Of a DNA stretch of 64,000 nucleotides, positions 1 to 11,226 are shown one piece after another. Origin of the DNA: Castanea sativa (taxonomy: Eukaryota; Streptophyta; Magnoliopsida; Fagales; Fagaceae). The notes beneath the pieces were generated by a model. The model ran no database searches. It was not told the origin of the DNA and was given only the letters and a program-made list of their open reading frames with translations. The translations under genes were made by a program, and so were the position numbers. The DNA lies in NCBI RefSeq assembly GCF_040712315.1, contig NC_134013.1, positions 47,515,001 through 47,579,000 on the forward strand, written 5' to 3'. Numbering within the stretch: position 1 is the first letter of the stretch; every line of letters starts with the position of its first letter.

Positions 1-2011
1 GATCGTCATCCCAATCTCGTTGACTTCGGACGGCTGGATAGGATCCCGCAAGCCGAGGTTTTTGTGCACACCGACGGCCAACTCCGAGCAGCCTCATCCG
101 ATCCCCGCTACACCCCAATATCCAAAGCTTTTCGTGCGCCGAAGTGCGTGATCAGCCCACGATCCTCGCTCTTCCTCTGGACGTTGCCGTCGTTGAAGGT
201 TTCTTGCTACCGAGGGGACTACCATTCCTCAAGGCACCTTGGTCACCCAACCAATCCAACCACCACAATTCGTTCCGCTTGGGATTCCCACAAGCTTCCT
301 TTCTCCACAACATTAACTTTTGGTGAAGCCGCGTCTTCCCACTCCACCGTAAAGGAAGAAGAAGAAGAAATAGTCGAGGTATCGATTTCGAGGACGAGTT
401 TGAGGTTTTTAATCAACCCTACTCTCCTAAAGATTCAACTTCCATCCTCGCACCTCTACCCATATCTCAAAGGCTACTACCGAAGATTTTGACAATACGG
501 GCATTCAACGAAAGGCTAAGCCCAGCTTGAAGGATGTCCCCGAGGCACCGATAGTGCCCCTCGAGTCCAAGAACCACCCAAAGAGGTGCGCCCTGGACTC
601 AAGAAAAGGGTGCCGACAAAGGCCCCGAAGCTAGGCTTCCTCCTCCTCCCCCATCCTCCCAAACCCAACGTACCAATATAGCCGATCTCAAAAGAAAAAG
701 GATCACCGAAAGGAAAGGAAGCGGTGGAGGTAGGAAAGGGCTCGTTTCCAAGGAGCCCGAGGTGGAAAAGGGTGGAAAGCAGTGCCCGCACCATACGTAC
801 CAGGGCCTGAAAGACGAACCGACCAACAGTGGCCGTGCGCGCCCTCGCATGGCTCCCCGACATATCTATGGACGACGAGTTCATTACCGTGGATGCGTCC
901 ATTAGAAATTCCGATGATGCGGACAACCTGCATGCGTCGCGGATGCATTGGAGCGTGCGCCGTTACTCCCCGAGGATATCGAGCCGAGAAAGAAAAGGGA
1001 CCATACCGTCTTCATGACTTTGAAGAAGGAGCTTGCAATGGTAAGTTTTCTTCTCTAAAACCTTGGCTTTTTTATTTCCTATATACATATGTCTAATTTT
1101 TATATGTTTTGTTCGTAGGTTGCGTTCAATCCGCCCATGGGTGCAGGAGATTGCCATCAACTCCTACAAGTCTCCGAGGCCGAGGAATCCGTGCGTGAAA
1201 CCGCCCCGTAAGATCTCGACCTTCACAAGAAAAACTCAGGAGGTCACAGAAAGTTGGCCAAGGCAAGAGAGTGATAAGGCAGTGCTTGGAGGCCGATCTC
1301 GAAGACAACGACTAATCAAGCCGAGGATCAGCGCCTAAAGCTCCGTGAAGCCGACAACAACCTCTTAGCAGCACGAAGGCTCGTAGAGGATCTCAAGAAA
1401 GATTTGAACGAGTCTGAGAAGGCCAAAGAGGAAGCCATCAAGGGCAAAGAGGAAGCCATTGAGGAGAAGAAAAAGGCCGAGAAAGAAAAACAAGAGGCCG
1501 AGATCTCAAGGGACCAAGTCGAACAAGACGGTTATGATATAGGCGTGAAGGAGGTCACTGAAACCTTCAAGGCTCAGGTTCCCGAGGTATGTAGGCATTA
1601 CTGCCTCCAAGTGTGGAATGAGGCACTTTCTCAAGCTGGGGTTGATGCCTCTTCCACTCTTTGGAAAGCAGAGAGTGTCTACTATCCTCCCGCAATTCGC
1701 GCTTCTTCCATTCCTGAAGTTGCCCAAGAAGCTGTCAAGGGATCATCTGAGGATAAGGGGGGTGATTTGGCCGAGGATTCAACTCTTCCCCGAAGATGCT
1801 CCTAGGCAAGCCGATCCAAGACAAGAAAAGGCGCTTGAAGACGCACAGCCCCTCAAGTGACCTCCGGAATCTTCGAAGGACGAGTCATGATCAAGCTAAT
1901 CCAATACCCGATAGATGATCCCAAAGGCAAAGGAACTGCCGTTGAGTCCTCGGTCCAGCTTCCATCTCCTAAAGACCCCAAAGGCCCTCTGAAGATCAAG
2001 CTGAAACAATG
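1..2011 (+). pseudogene. Antisense extra ORF region of the Tat retrotransposon
   Basis: This plus-strand coding-like stretch lies opposite to gag-pol. The clearest segment (1404..1805) encodes a Lys/Glu-rich coiled coil made of EEAIKGKEEAIEEKKKAEKE-like heptads. It is followed by a more ordinary region with VKEVTETFKAQVPEVCRHYC. Upstream, 64..1340 is GC-richer and open only in short overlapping frames, consistent with a decayed N-terminal part. A poly-T tract follows at 2039..2063. Extra ORFs in this orientation between pol and the 3' LTR are known in Tat elements such as Grande and Retand; their role is unknown. The start lies beyond or near the window edge. Assignment rests on position and coiled coil, not on a recognised domain. 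Confidence 0.6.
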
Positions 2012-2310
2012 AATGCCTGCTGCCTTCCTCCTTTCCCCTTTTTTTTTTTTTTTTTTTTTTTTTATCTCTTGGTGTACTTTATTTTGAATTTAATATAAGC
2101 ACGAATGTTGTTTTACTTGTTTAGATGATTCTTACTTTCTACTTTGTTTTGATCATATCATTCCATAAATATCATCTCTTGGTATTTTACCAAAGTTATT
2201 AGCAACAACTTGAATTGAAATTGATCCTCCAAGAAGGTTTAATTATGCCGGGAATTGCATTAAGTGATGCATTTTAAGTATCTGATGTTTTTGACAAAAA
2301 AGAAAAGAAG

Positions 2311-3115
2311 TGTTAATCTTTCCCAAGTAAATGATCCGAGGATCTAGGCACACCAAGCTTCAGCTTGGTACTTAGATAAATAAATTCGAAATGTTAATTT
2401 TCCCAAAGTAGGTGATCCGAGGACCAGACGTAACTTATGTTCTGTTTAACACTTAGTAAAGAGTATCAATTTAGACGAGTAAATTTTAAAATGTTAATTT
2501 TCACAAAGTAGATGATCTGAGGACCAGACGTAACTTAGGTTCTGTTTAACACTTAGTAAAGAGTATCAATTTAGACGAGGCATGTGGTCCGAGGATCCAG
2601 GCATACCAAGTTTCAGCTTGATACTTAGACGAATAAATTTAAAAATGTTAATTTTCCCAAAGTAGATGATCCGAGGACCAGACGTAACTTAGGTTCTGTT
2701 TAACACTTAGTAAAGAGTATCAATTTAGACGAGGCATGTGGTCCGAGGATCCAGGCATACCAAGTTTCAGCTTGATATTTAGACGAATAAATTTAAAAAT
2801 GTTAATTTTCCCAAAGTAGATGATCCGAGGACCAGACGTAACTTAGGTTCTGTTTAACACTTAGTATAGAGTATAAATTTAGTGGAGGTATGTGGTGTGA
2901 GGATCCTTTCATACCAAGTTTCAGCTTGATACTTAGACGAATAAATTTAAAAATGTTAATTTCCCCAAAGTAGATGATCCGAGGACCGCACGTAACTTAG
3001 GTTCTCCCGTTTAACACTTAGTAAATAGTATCAATTTAGACGAGGCATGTGGTCCGAGGATCCAGGCATACCAAGTTTCAGCTTGATACTTAGACGAATA
3101 AAGATAATGAATGCA
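2311..3115. repeat. 154-bp tandem repeat array in the 3' region of the Tat element
   Basis: Units begin with gatgatccgaggacc at 2511, 2665, 2819 and 2973, a constant spacing of 154 bp. A shorter unit of about 102 bp lies at 2409 and a diverged one starts at 2331. Each unit contains aggttctgtttaacactta and a second block tccaggcataccaagtttcag. The array sits between integrase and the oppositely oriented ORF, where Tat elements often accumulate satellites. No coding potential was seen. Tandem growth by unequal exchange or replication slippage is inferred. Confidence 0.85.
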
Positions 3116-3169
3116 ATGTAGTTTATAACAAAAAACAGCCGAAGTGCCTTTTATTTAGTAATAATACCT

Positions 3170-4388
3170 TCGTAGATTATTTACATTCCAGGGACGTTGT
3201 ACAACATTTTCGTCCAAATCTTCCGTATTGTAGGCCCCTATTCCCGCGACCGAAGTAATACGATAAGGTCCTTCCCGCCTGGGCCCCAATTTTCCCCACG
3301 CAGATTCTTCATCGTGCCCAAAACTTTCCTTAATACTAAGTCACCCGGTCCGAGAGGTCGAAGTTTCACATGAGAATCATACCCCGCTCGAGCTTATGTT
3401 GATAATAAGCTAGTCAACCATGGCGCTTTCTCGCCGTTCCTCAACTAAGTCTAAGTTTCTCATTAATAGATCATCATTGCTATCCGGAATAAAGCAGCCT
3501 TTTCTTCGGTGGTTCGGGAACCTAGTTTCTAAGGGTACATGCCCTCGGCTCCATAAGTCATGGCGAAGGGTGTTTCACCCGTGGATCTTCGCGGTGTAGT
3601 TCGATACGTCCACAAGACATGTGGCGCTTCTTCCACTCATCTCCCCTTGGCGTCACCCAACCTCTTCTTTTTGAGTCCGCTCACTATTACTTTGTTGACA
3701 AATTTCGCTTGCCCATTTCCTCGGGGATAAGCCGAGTGGAATATCTATTTGTAATGCCTGCATCACAACAAGATTTCCGAAAGGCTTTGCTATCAAATTG
3801 TAAACCGTTATCCGAAATGAGAAATGAGGGATGCCGAACCCGGTAACGATATTCTTCCATACAAACTTTTTTGCTTCCGTGTCTCCGATGTTTGATAATG
3901 GCTCACCAACCCATTTGGTGAAGTAATCTGCTCCCACGAGAAGCCACCGTCCGTTTCCCGTTGCTTTGGGAAGGGTCCAACAATGTCCAAGCCCCATTTC
4001 GGGCAAAAGGCCATGGGCTAGATGGGGAGGATTCAGACTCCCCCGGTTCGATGTATGTTCGAGCGAACCTTTGACATTGGTCGCACTTTTTTGCATAATC
4101 TTGCGCTTCTCTCTCGCATATTTGGCCACCAATAGCCTCGAGTGAGGGCTCGTGAGCCAAAGACCTTCCCCCCGTGTGACTTCCACAAATCCCTTCGTGT
4201 AACTCTTCCAAAAGTAGCTCCGTTGCCTCCTGGGTGTATACATAACAAATATGGTCCGAAAAAGAACGTTTGTATAATTTCGGTCCCTGACAACCAAAAA
4301 CGAGTGGCTTTCCCGCAAACTTTATCTCGTCTTGCCTTTTCTCTAGGCAGATGTCATTTCGAGAAATGTTACTATTTGATCCATCCAA
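3170..4388 (-). pseudogene. pol (INT): Integrase of Tat-lineage pol, frameshifted
   Basis: The N-terminal HHCC zinc finger is visible (LHEGICGSHTGGR ... YAKKCDQCQRFA). The catalytic core begins WGLDIVGPFP near 4000 and continues in two alternating frames (VGADYFTKW, FVWKNIVTGFGIP). The second catalytic Asp block, normally S-D-N-G, is corrupted to a TVYN-like string. The C-terminal GDLVLRKVLG motif lies near 3330, followed by a GAYNTEDLDE-like stretch at about 3220. Hence the three integrase parts are traceable to about 3170, but the enzyme is dead. Confidence 0.8.
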
Positions 4389-5194
4389 CTAGGCCTGCCC
4401 TAATTTGGAGAATTTGAGTGGAGTTACCATCCGTCCCAGTGGGTTTCAACAGATCTTCAACAAGGATAATTCGTGGTAGACTTTGTGCCGAGGACATTGC
4501 GAGCGTGGCTAATGAGTCGGCATGGGTATTGCCACATCTGGATATATGCAATAGTGAAAAAGACTCAAATTTAGATTGCATATACCTGACCTGGGTTAGG
4601 TACTCTCGCATTCTGGAATCCCTTGCTTCTAGCTTCCCTTCTACTTGGCCTACCACCAATAGTGAATCCGAGAACATTTGTACCGTCTTTCCTCCCATTT
4701 TTTGAACCATGTTCATCCCTGCGAGGACGGCCTCATACTCTGCTTCGTTGTTGGTGGTCGAGAACCCTATTCTCAAAGATTTCTCAAAAGTAATTCCCTC
4801 TGGGGATATCAAAACTAGTCCTATACCCGACCCCCTCTGATTTGCTGCTCCATCAACATGGACTTTCCATAATGGAGGCCCTTCACACAAAATCATGCCT
4901 ACTGATTTTTTACCCATGCCTTCTTGATAGTCTTCTAACGAAGGCTCAGCAAATTCCGCCACAAGGTCCGCGATGACCTGTCCCTTTATAGAGGTGCGAG
5001 GCATATACTTGATATCGAAAGCTCCTAGACAGCCCCCATTTGAAAATTCTTCCCATATAATCCGCACTTCGCAGAATTGATTTAAGAGGGAGTCGTGTAA
5101 GAACAACAACCGTACGAGACTCGGAAGTAATGGGGAAGTCTTCGTGTAGATGTACCACCGCCAAGATAGCTTTCTCCAAAGGTAAATAACTCAC
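4372..5194 (-). pseudogene. pol (aRNH): Archaeal-type RNase H (aRNH) domain of Tat-lineage pol
   Basis: A 245-residue open frame (5109..4372) contains WKVHVDGAANQRGSGIGLVL, TTNNEAEYEAVLAGM, VQMFSDSLLVVGQV and the terminal HADSLATLA. The D-E-D and late His/Asp residues expected of RNase H1 catalysis are all present. A second RNase H after the gypsy RT is the diagnostic feature of Tat elements. The frame is shifted against the preceding segment (5194..4946) and against integrase. This is the cleanest part of pol and useful for phylogenetic placement. Confidence 0.85.
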
Positions 5195-5199
5195 TACTC

Positions 5200-6394
5200 G
5201 TGCGTAGATTTACTTACATAATAAACCGGTCTCTCGGATGTTATTGTCATTTCGGATAAGAACCAAACTAACAAAGATGGTCGTGGCCACCGCAATATAT
5301 GCAAACAGAATTTCATCCACTTCCTCGGTCGAGACATAATCGGTGGTCGCGAGAGATACTCCTTTAGCCGTTGGAAAGCCACCGCGCACTCCTCGGTCCA
5401 TTCAAAACCTTTCCATTTATTTAATAATTGAAAGAAAGGTCTCGCATCCGTCCGCGGACCGGATATAAATCGGTTGAGAGCAAGAATATACCCGTTAGTC
5501 TTTGCACTTCTTTAGGATTCCGAGGTGGGTGTAAGCCGTTTATTGCCTTAACCCGAGCAGATTCACTTCAATTCCCCCTATGAGTCACCATATATCCTAG
5601 AAACTTGCCCGATCCTACACCGAAAGAGCATTTGCAGGCATTGAGCCGCAATTTATATTCTCTCAAACTCCGAAAAGTGTTGCTCGCATCCTCCGTATGT
5701 GCGTAAACTTCTTTACTCTTTACAACCATGTCATCCACGTATACCTCAATAGTTTTTCCTAGCCGGGCCTCAAACATTCTCGTCATCATCCTTTGGTAGG
5801 TAGCCCTCGCGTTTTTCAAACCAAAGGGCATTACCTTATAGTGATAATTTCCCGTAGGAGTGACGAATGCAAGCCTTCTCCTCGGTCCCCGCGGCTAAGG
5901 GTATCTCGGTGGTAACCTTGGAAAGCATCGAGAAACTCATTCGAGGATGCCCAACGGTAGCGTCAACTAGCCGGTCAATCCGAGGCATTGGGAATGAGTC
6001 CTTCGGCAAGCTTTTGTTTAAATCCGTGAAGTCTACACAAACTCTCCACTTCCCATTCTTCTTTTTACCACCACCGTACGGGCTAACCATTCAGATAAAA
6101 CACTTCTTTCGATAGCCCCCGCCTCCTCGAGCTCGAGCACTTCCTCCTTTACGGCTTCGAATGTTCTCTCGGAGCACCTCCGAGGTGGTTGCCTCCGCAC
6201 TACAAGCTTGGGTTAACCTTTAAATGATGACATATGAAGTTTGGATCAACCCCAGGGGCCTCATACGCGTTCCAAGCAAATACATCCATATTTTTCTTTA
6301 AAAATAAAATCAATTCTGCCTTTTCTTCCCGCGGCAATTGAACTCCCACCTGGAAGAACTTCTCAGGATCATTGTCTATGAGAATTTTCTCCAA
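5200..6394 (-). pseudogene. pol (RT): Reverse transcriptase of gypsy pol, several frameshifts
   Basis: Recognisable RT blocks are spread over three minus frames. They are the linker with VFAWNAYEAPGVDP (near 6280), MVSPYGGGKKKNGKWRVCVDFTDLNK (6090..6010, split by a frameshift just upstream), MPFGLKNARATYQRMM (5831) and the catalytic YVDDMVVKS (near 5740). After that, the connection/RNase H-like piece is seen only as alternating frames between 5400 and 5200 (ending in RPVYYVSKS). The YVDD aspartates are intact, but at least four frameshifts separate the blocks. It is a decayed relic. Confidence 0.85.
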
Positions 6395-6445
6395 TTCTTC
6401 ACATACCGCTTCATCTACCCCGGCTGTGGGAAGAGACTTTGATTG

Positions 6446-6874
6446 CTATGCCTCTCCGTTAGCCGAGGCCGAGGAGTCTGGTTCTGGTCGGCGCATTGTA
6501 CTCGTAACACACTGTCGTGCCACGGACCGACTCCCAAGTAACTCCACCACCGGTCTCCCGGAATGAAATTTGACTTTGACATGCAAGGTTGAGGAAACGG
6601 CCCCTAATGCATGCAGCCAAGGTCTTGCCACAATAGCCGTATAGGGGGAATAAGCATCGACCACGATGAAATCTACGTCTACCACCTCTGGACCTGATTG
6701 CACAGTAGCCTAATTTGTCCCTTCGAACGACAGCTCTCCCTTCGAAGCTTATCAAGGGTGAGTCATATGGCATAAGATCTTCAACTCTTAACTTCAAGCC
6801 TCTAAATAGGTCGTGGTACATGATATCCGCGCCATCGCCCCGATCAACCATTACCCTCTTCACATCATAGTTCC
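6446..6874 (-). pseudogene. pol (PR): Aspartic protease domain of gypsy pol, frameshifted
   Basis: The retropepsin-like active-site region reads VMVDRGDGADIMYHDLF at about 6850, where the family usually has a D-x-G-S-G-A core. The serine is replaced by Asp. Protein similarity continues through LMPYDSPLISFEG and, in a different frame, FIVVDAYSPYTAIVARPWLHALG. The switch between the two minus frames near 6730 shows at least one frameshift. This domain would process Gag-Pol but cannot be functional here. Confidence 0.75.
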
Positions 6875-8464
6875 CTATTCGAGGGTTACCACTAAGGCAT
6901 CATCATGAGGCTGGATGGTCCCCATCTTGTCCTCTTCGCAGAAACTTAGGATCGGCGGGATATTCGCCTTAATCCTCTTCGGCTGATCCCGTGAATCCTC
7001 GGCCAATGTTCGAGCTACTGACATTACCCTGAAAGGAGCTGAGCCAGTCCTACCAGGTGCTACAAAAATGACATTGATAGTACCTAGAGGAGGTCTGGAT
7101 GAAGGACCATCGTGGTTTGCCACTCCTGTTTGGTTTCCTCGCCCGTTGGGTTGGTACAGAAACTGCTTCAGCTTTCCCTCCTTAACCAATTGTTCCAAAT
7201 GATTCCACAAAATGCGACAATCCTCGGTGGTATGACCTCGCTCCTTGTGATAATGGCAATGGAGATTTTGATTGCGTCTCAAAGGGTCCCCTGCCATTTT
7301 ATTTGGCCATTTGAAAAAAGGCTCATGCCTTATTTTCTCCAACAGCTGCTGCACCGGCTCCCTGAAGACGGTGTTGACCACTTGTGGGGGTATGTGACCA
7401 GCCTGCCTGGAAAAATCTCGTGCAGGTCTATTGTTGTTGTATCTGTCCGACCTGAAATCCCTCCTTTCTTGTGGGATAACCTTCGCCTTGCCTTTTCCCT
7501 ACTGCTGATCTTCCTCAACCCTTTTGTACTCATCGATGCGATCCATCAGTCGACGTACGCTTCTTACAGGCTTCTTCGTCAAGGATTTCCTCAAGTCATG
7601 CTCCGTTGGTAGGCCGACCTTGAAGGTCCTTATTGCTACATCGTCAAAGTCTCCGTCAATTTCGTTGAACATTTCCCAATATCTGTCCGAATACGTTTTC
7701 AGGGTTTCCCCTTCCCTCATGGCCATGGATAGTAAAGAATCCAATGGACGAGGAACTCTACTGCACGTGATAAAGCGAGAACCAAATGCTCTAGTAAGCT
7801 CTTTGAAAGAATCAATAGATCCTGCCCTTAGGCCGTCAAACCATCTCATGGCTACGGGCCCTAGGCTAGAAGGAAAAATCTTGCATAACAAAGTTTCATT
7901 CCGGGAATGCACTGCCATTCTCTGACTGAAATGGCTTACGTGCTCCACAGGATCCGTCCGACCATTGTAAAGAGTGAAGGCCGGTTGTGTGAAGCGCCGA
8001 GGCAACCTCCCTTCTTCCAATCTGCGCGCGAAGGGTGACCTGGAGATTTGGTGTAGCGCTCTGCCCATTGCGTCATTTCCCAAGCCCCTAGGGGGGTAGT
8101 CTCTGCCACGCCTCCCCTGCAGATTGTCCTCCTCGGAGGAGACATATTCACCTGGGGGAGTTCTGGATCTCTGCCTGTAATTGTCATCCTCGGATCCTTC
8201 CGAAGAGGGGTCAGAGACCGGAGGAGTTCTCCTTCTCCTTTCGTGACGCAGTCTCCTCTTTAGGCCGTCAATCTCTTTCTGCATGGCCCTGGCATTTCTC
8301 TCATAAGGAACTCTACTTCCTCCTTGCGAATGACTAGCACTTCTGATGGTGTGTGTAGTATGTACACTTCCTTCTCGGTTCTCTCCATGATCAGGATGTA
8401 AGGAGTGATCCTCACGTTGGGAGCCCACGGACTCTGCACTGCGTGGTGAATCTGATCCTACCAT
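6875..8464 (-). pseudogene. gag: gag polyprotein of the Tat/gypsy element, one in-frame stop
   Basis: Capsid/nucleocapsid precursor. It starts at MVGSDSPRS, just inside the primer binding site. The N-terminal 130 residues are charged and arginine/serine rich. Then comes the retrotransposon gag domain (motifs FTLYNGRTDPVEH, MRWFDGL, FGSRFI, LRKSLTKKPVRS). After an in-frame TAG at 7499..7501 the same frame runs on to 6875 with FFKWPNKM and a zinc-knuckle-like C-H-H-C motif (CHYHKERGHTTEDC), which would bind RNA. A single nonsense codon in about 1.6 kb makes gag the best-preserved gene of this element, in contrast to pol. The frame runs toward the protease. Confidence 0.85.
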
Positions 8465-8492
8465 GATGTCCTAAACTTCCTTAAAAACTAAA

Positions 8493-8510
8493 TTCCCACA
8501 GACGGCGCCA
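8493..8510 (-). other. Primer binding site of the Tat/gypsy element
   Basis: Directly after the LTR the minus strand reads TGGCGCCGTCTGTGGGAA. The first eight or nine bases match the complement of a tRNA-Asp 3' end, as in Athila and Tat elements; the rest diverges. It would anneal the tRNA primer for minus-strand DNA synthesis. Confidence 0.65.
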
Positions 8511-8512
8511 AT

Positions 8513-9245
8513 TGTAAGGACACAATTCAAATTCCCAAACCACGACTGGGAGGAAAATGGGCTTGAAAGGCCTTTCTTCACAATGAATTTGTAGAGGATG
8601 GGTTTGTAATTTAGATTTCAAGGATGGCTTAGACAATCACAAAAAGAACGGGCTTTGGGCCCAATGGAACAAAACAAAGAATCGTTTGCAAAGAGTAAGA
8701 TTGAGAATTCCTCCTCGGACTGTTTCCGAGAATAGGTTCTAATAGTATTTCTCAAGTATGGATACAAATATTGATTATCATACACTTTTTCTTTCTCAAA
8801 AAGCCTCCCCTTTCTTCATATGCCTTCCCTCCTATTTATACTCCTCCTCTTCTCTTCATCATCTTCCACTCTCTGACTACAACCCTGATTTTTGGATACT
8901 TGTCCCATCCATTCTTCCCTAAAGCCCGCTGGGATTTGGGACCAAGTTCCAAGCTCTATGCTCAGGTCCCATCCTTCCATCTATGCTGTCCGCGTATCAA
9001 TTACAGAGTCTTTAATATATGGGAGGTGGTAGCAGCTTTACTTTAGACATTCCATCGCTCTTTCTACTGTCCTCCACGTACACTGTGTATCCTCGGCTTC
9101 ACATTCCGAGGACAAATCTACTCCTCAGACGGTATGAGACACTTAAATACTCCACGATCATTTTGATGTTTTCGAATTTGGGTTTCTAGCCCAAAAGACC
9201 TTGTTGGGCCGTCCTTCATAAATTACTGGGCCCAATACCCCTACA
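8513..9245 (-). repeat. 5' LTR of the Tat/gypsy element
   Basis: In element orientation the 733-bp LTR starts TGTAGGGG and ends CCTTACA, giving TG...CA ends with a short terminal inverted repeat TGTA/TACA. It is followed after two bases (AT) by the primer binding site. It contains a strong TATA box and lacks coding potential. The right boundary was set by the TGTA start matching the usual retroelement terminus; it is inferred from one copy only. Confidence 0.8.
8833..8840 (-). promoter_or_regulatory. LTR TATA box
   Basis: The minus strand reads TATAAATA followed by GGAGG, a canonical plant TATA box inside the LTR about 320 bp upstream of the LTR 3' end. It would drive the genomic transcript of the retroelement. 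Transcription start is inferred to be about 30 bp further down the minus strand, near 8800. Confidence 0.6.
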
Positions 9246-9790
9246 CCTATGTACTTATGTATAATATAATGCATATAGCAGTGACATATATACATTATTT
9301 AATTAATAATTATTAAAAGTTTCTCCCAAAGAAAAGAAAATTAATTATTAAAGTCAAATATTTGCATGCAACTAAATTCACTTGGCCTAATGCTTGAAGT
9401 TGAAATTTTCAAATGTAAATCATTTAAAAAAAAAAAAAAAAAGGACTTTGTTTATGGGCCATATACAAAGGAGAGAGTGTATGGATTTTAGTTGAGAGTG
9501 GTTTTTACAAAATTTGGAGGGCCATGCCCTATAACAAATGAGCTATATGCCCTATATGCGCGCGCCAGTTAATATTTCTATGTGGATATATATTATACAG
9601 TAGTAGTACACCTATGTACTTATATGTATAATGTATAGAGTATTAAAGAGCAGTGACATACCTTATTTAATTAAATATTGAAGTCAAATACTTGGATTTT
9701 TTTTTAAGGACTTTGTTTATGGGCCATATACAAAGGAGGAGGAGTGTGTGTACATGTACGATTTAGTTCAGTGTTTTGTGTAAATGAATG
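9244..9790. repeat. Two diverged direct copies of an AT-rich segment beside the LTR
   Basis: The string cacctatgtacttat followed by a gcagtgacat block occurs at 9244 and again at 9609. The later motif ggactttgtttatgggccatatacaaagg occurs at about 9443 and 9708. Between these the first copy has about 100 extra bases. The retroelement end abuts the start of copy 1, so the Tat element inserted into or next to an existing duplication. No gene is visible here. Confidence 0.65.
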
Positions 9791-9977
9791 GGCCAGGGCC
9801 CGTGGAGAATACAGATGATTAATCAATCCAACTTTGGTGTGCGTTTTGGACCAAAAGATATAGTAGATGAATAGCCACGTAATATCACTTTTCATCTGGC
9901 CTATGTCAGCTAAAGATAAAAATAAATAAATAAACAAATTCTACCAAAAGAAGCACTAAGACATTCCTGCGTAGGGA

Positions 9978-10667
9978 CAGGGACTGGCCCAAACGTTTGC
10001 AAGAGTAAGGAGAAATTTGAAATGAGGAATTTTTGTTATGACTTAAATAATATATAATTAGTATTTTATTTTATATAATAATTTTAAAAAAAATTATTTT
10101 TTTTACTTTTTTATATATAATAATTTTAAAAAAATTATCCTTTTTACTTTTTTTATATGATTTTTTTTAGAAAATGCTAAAATTATAATAAATTTTACTA
10201 CAAATTGATATTGTAACGGATGTGATTAGTGACATGAGGCTTACAAAAATGCTAGAGATATTATAAAATTTACAATATGAGAATTATAATGATATATCAT
10301 CAATCATAAAAATTCATTCAAAAATGCATTTAATAACTTGTTGAAATCCACCTATCATATTCATTATCACATCAAATTATAAAAATTATGTAGTAAAATT
10401 TATAGTATTTTTAACATTTTCCTATTTGAATTAGTTTTAATTAGTAACACGTCTATTTGTAAGACCTATTTATTTAAATTTGTTTTATATTTATTTTTAG
10501 CATTACTTAATTCTTTGGGCCTTCTTAATAGTGAAAAAAAAATGTAAACTATTTTTTTAAAAATATCTCCCACAAATTGTTTTAAAAAAAAACAAATTTT
10601 ACCTCCAAATTTGGGACCTTTCCCTAATAAGAGGGCCCTATAGGGCCTAGGTCTAGGGCCAGCCCTG
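9978..10667. mobile_element. hAT-type non-autonomous element (CAGGG termini)
   Basis: Left end CAGGGACTGGCCC and right end GGGCCAGCCCTG are inverted repeats. Flanks gtagggac and atagagac match in six of eight positions if the duplication is shifted by one base, so the TSD is only tentative. Inside, tttgggacctttccctaataagagggccc resembles, in inverse orientation, the left part of the element at 49166. A MITE (10171..10420) sits inside it. Confidence 0.55.
10171..10420. mobile_element. 250-bp MITE with long terminal inverted repeats
   Basis: The first 65 bases (aaaatgctaaaattataata...) pair with the last 65 (...tatagtatttttaacatttt) as an imperfect inverted repeat, so a single strand could fold into a hairpin. 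No coding potential was seen. A clear TSD was not found, so the superfamily is undecided. It lies inside the 9978..10667 element. Confidence 0.6.
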
Positions 10668-10719
10668 ATAGAGACACAAGTTTTGTATAGCATAGAGTGC
10701 AATACCTATGAAGGACTAA

Positions 10720-11177
10720 GACCATCCACAATAAGAAATGATATCCCATCATATTTTACCATCTCAAAAATCTACTTTATCAATTATACAATAGCATTTT
10801 ACAATACACCTAGTATCTTAACTTTTATTTTCTCATTCTACACATTAAAATAATATAAAAATATTTCTCACTTCGCTATCTAATCTCTATTTCTCTTACT
10901 CTCTCAACCACCCACCACCACCACCACCATCGTCCAGCTTCTCAGTCACACCACCTACCTCCACTGAGCAACATAATCACACCACCCACCCAAAATCCTA
11001 GTCTTGTCACTTAGCCAAAACCCATAGCAAAATCAAAACTAAAAATTCATAGGAAAATCAAAATCCAAAATCCATAGCAAAATCACCACCACCACGCCAA
11101 TAAACCAAAATCAGATAACCACCAATCACCAACAAACCAAATTCCAAAACCCATAGCCAAACCCCAACAAACCACCA

Positions 11178-11226
<49 letters not shown>

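Larger units (their letters stand above)
1..9245 (-). mobile_element. Tat-lineage Ty3/gypsy LTR retrotransposon, degenerate and truncated by the window edge
   Basis: On the minus strand the order is LTR (8513..9245), primer binding site, gag, protease, reverse transcriptase, archaeal-type RNase H, integrase, a tandem array, and then an ORF on the opposite strand. The RT - aRNH - INT order with a long 3' region holding an antisense ORF is typical of plant Tat elements (Ogre, Retand and Grande relatives). The second LTR is off the left edge, so the element is at least 9.2 kb. The reading frame is broken many times in pol, so the copy is not autonomous. The LTR end is followed by cctat; whether this is duplicated at the other end cannot be seen here. 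Confidence 0.9.

Noticed and set aside
2311..3115. Regular repeats resembling a CRISPR-type array
   Set aside because: 154-bp head-to-tail units without unique spacers, within a plant retrotransposon.
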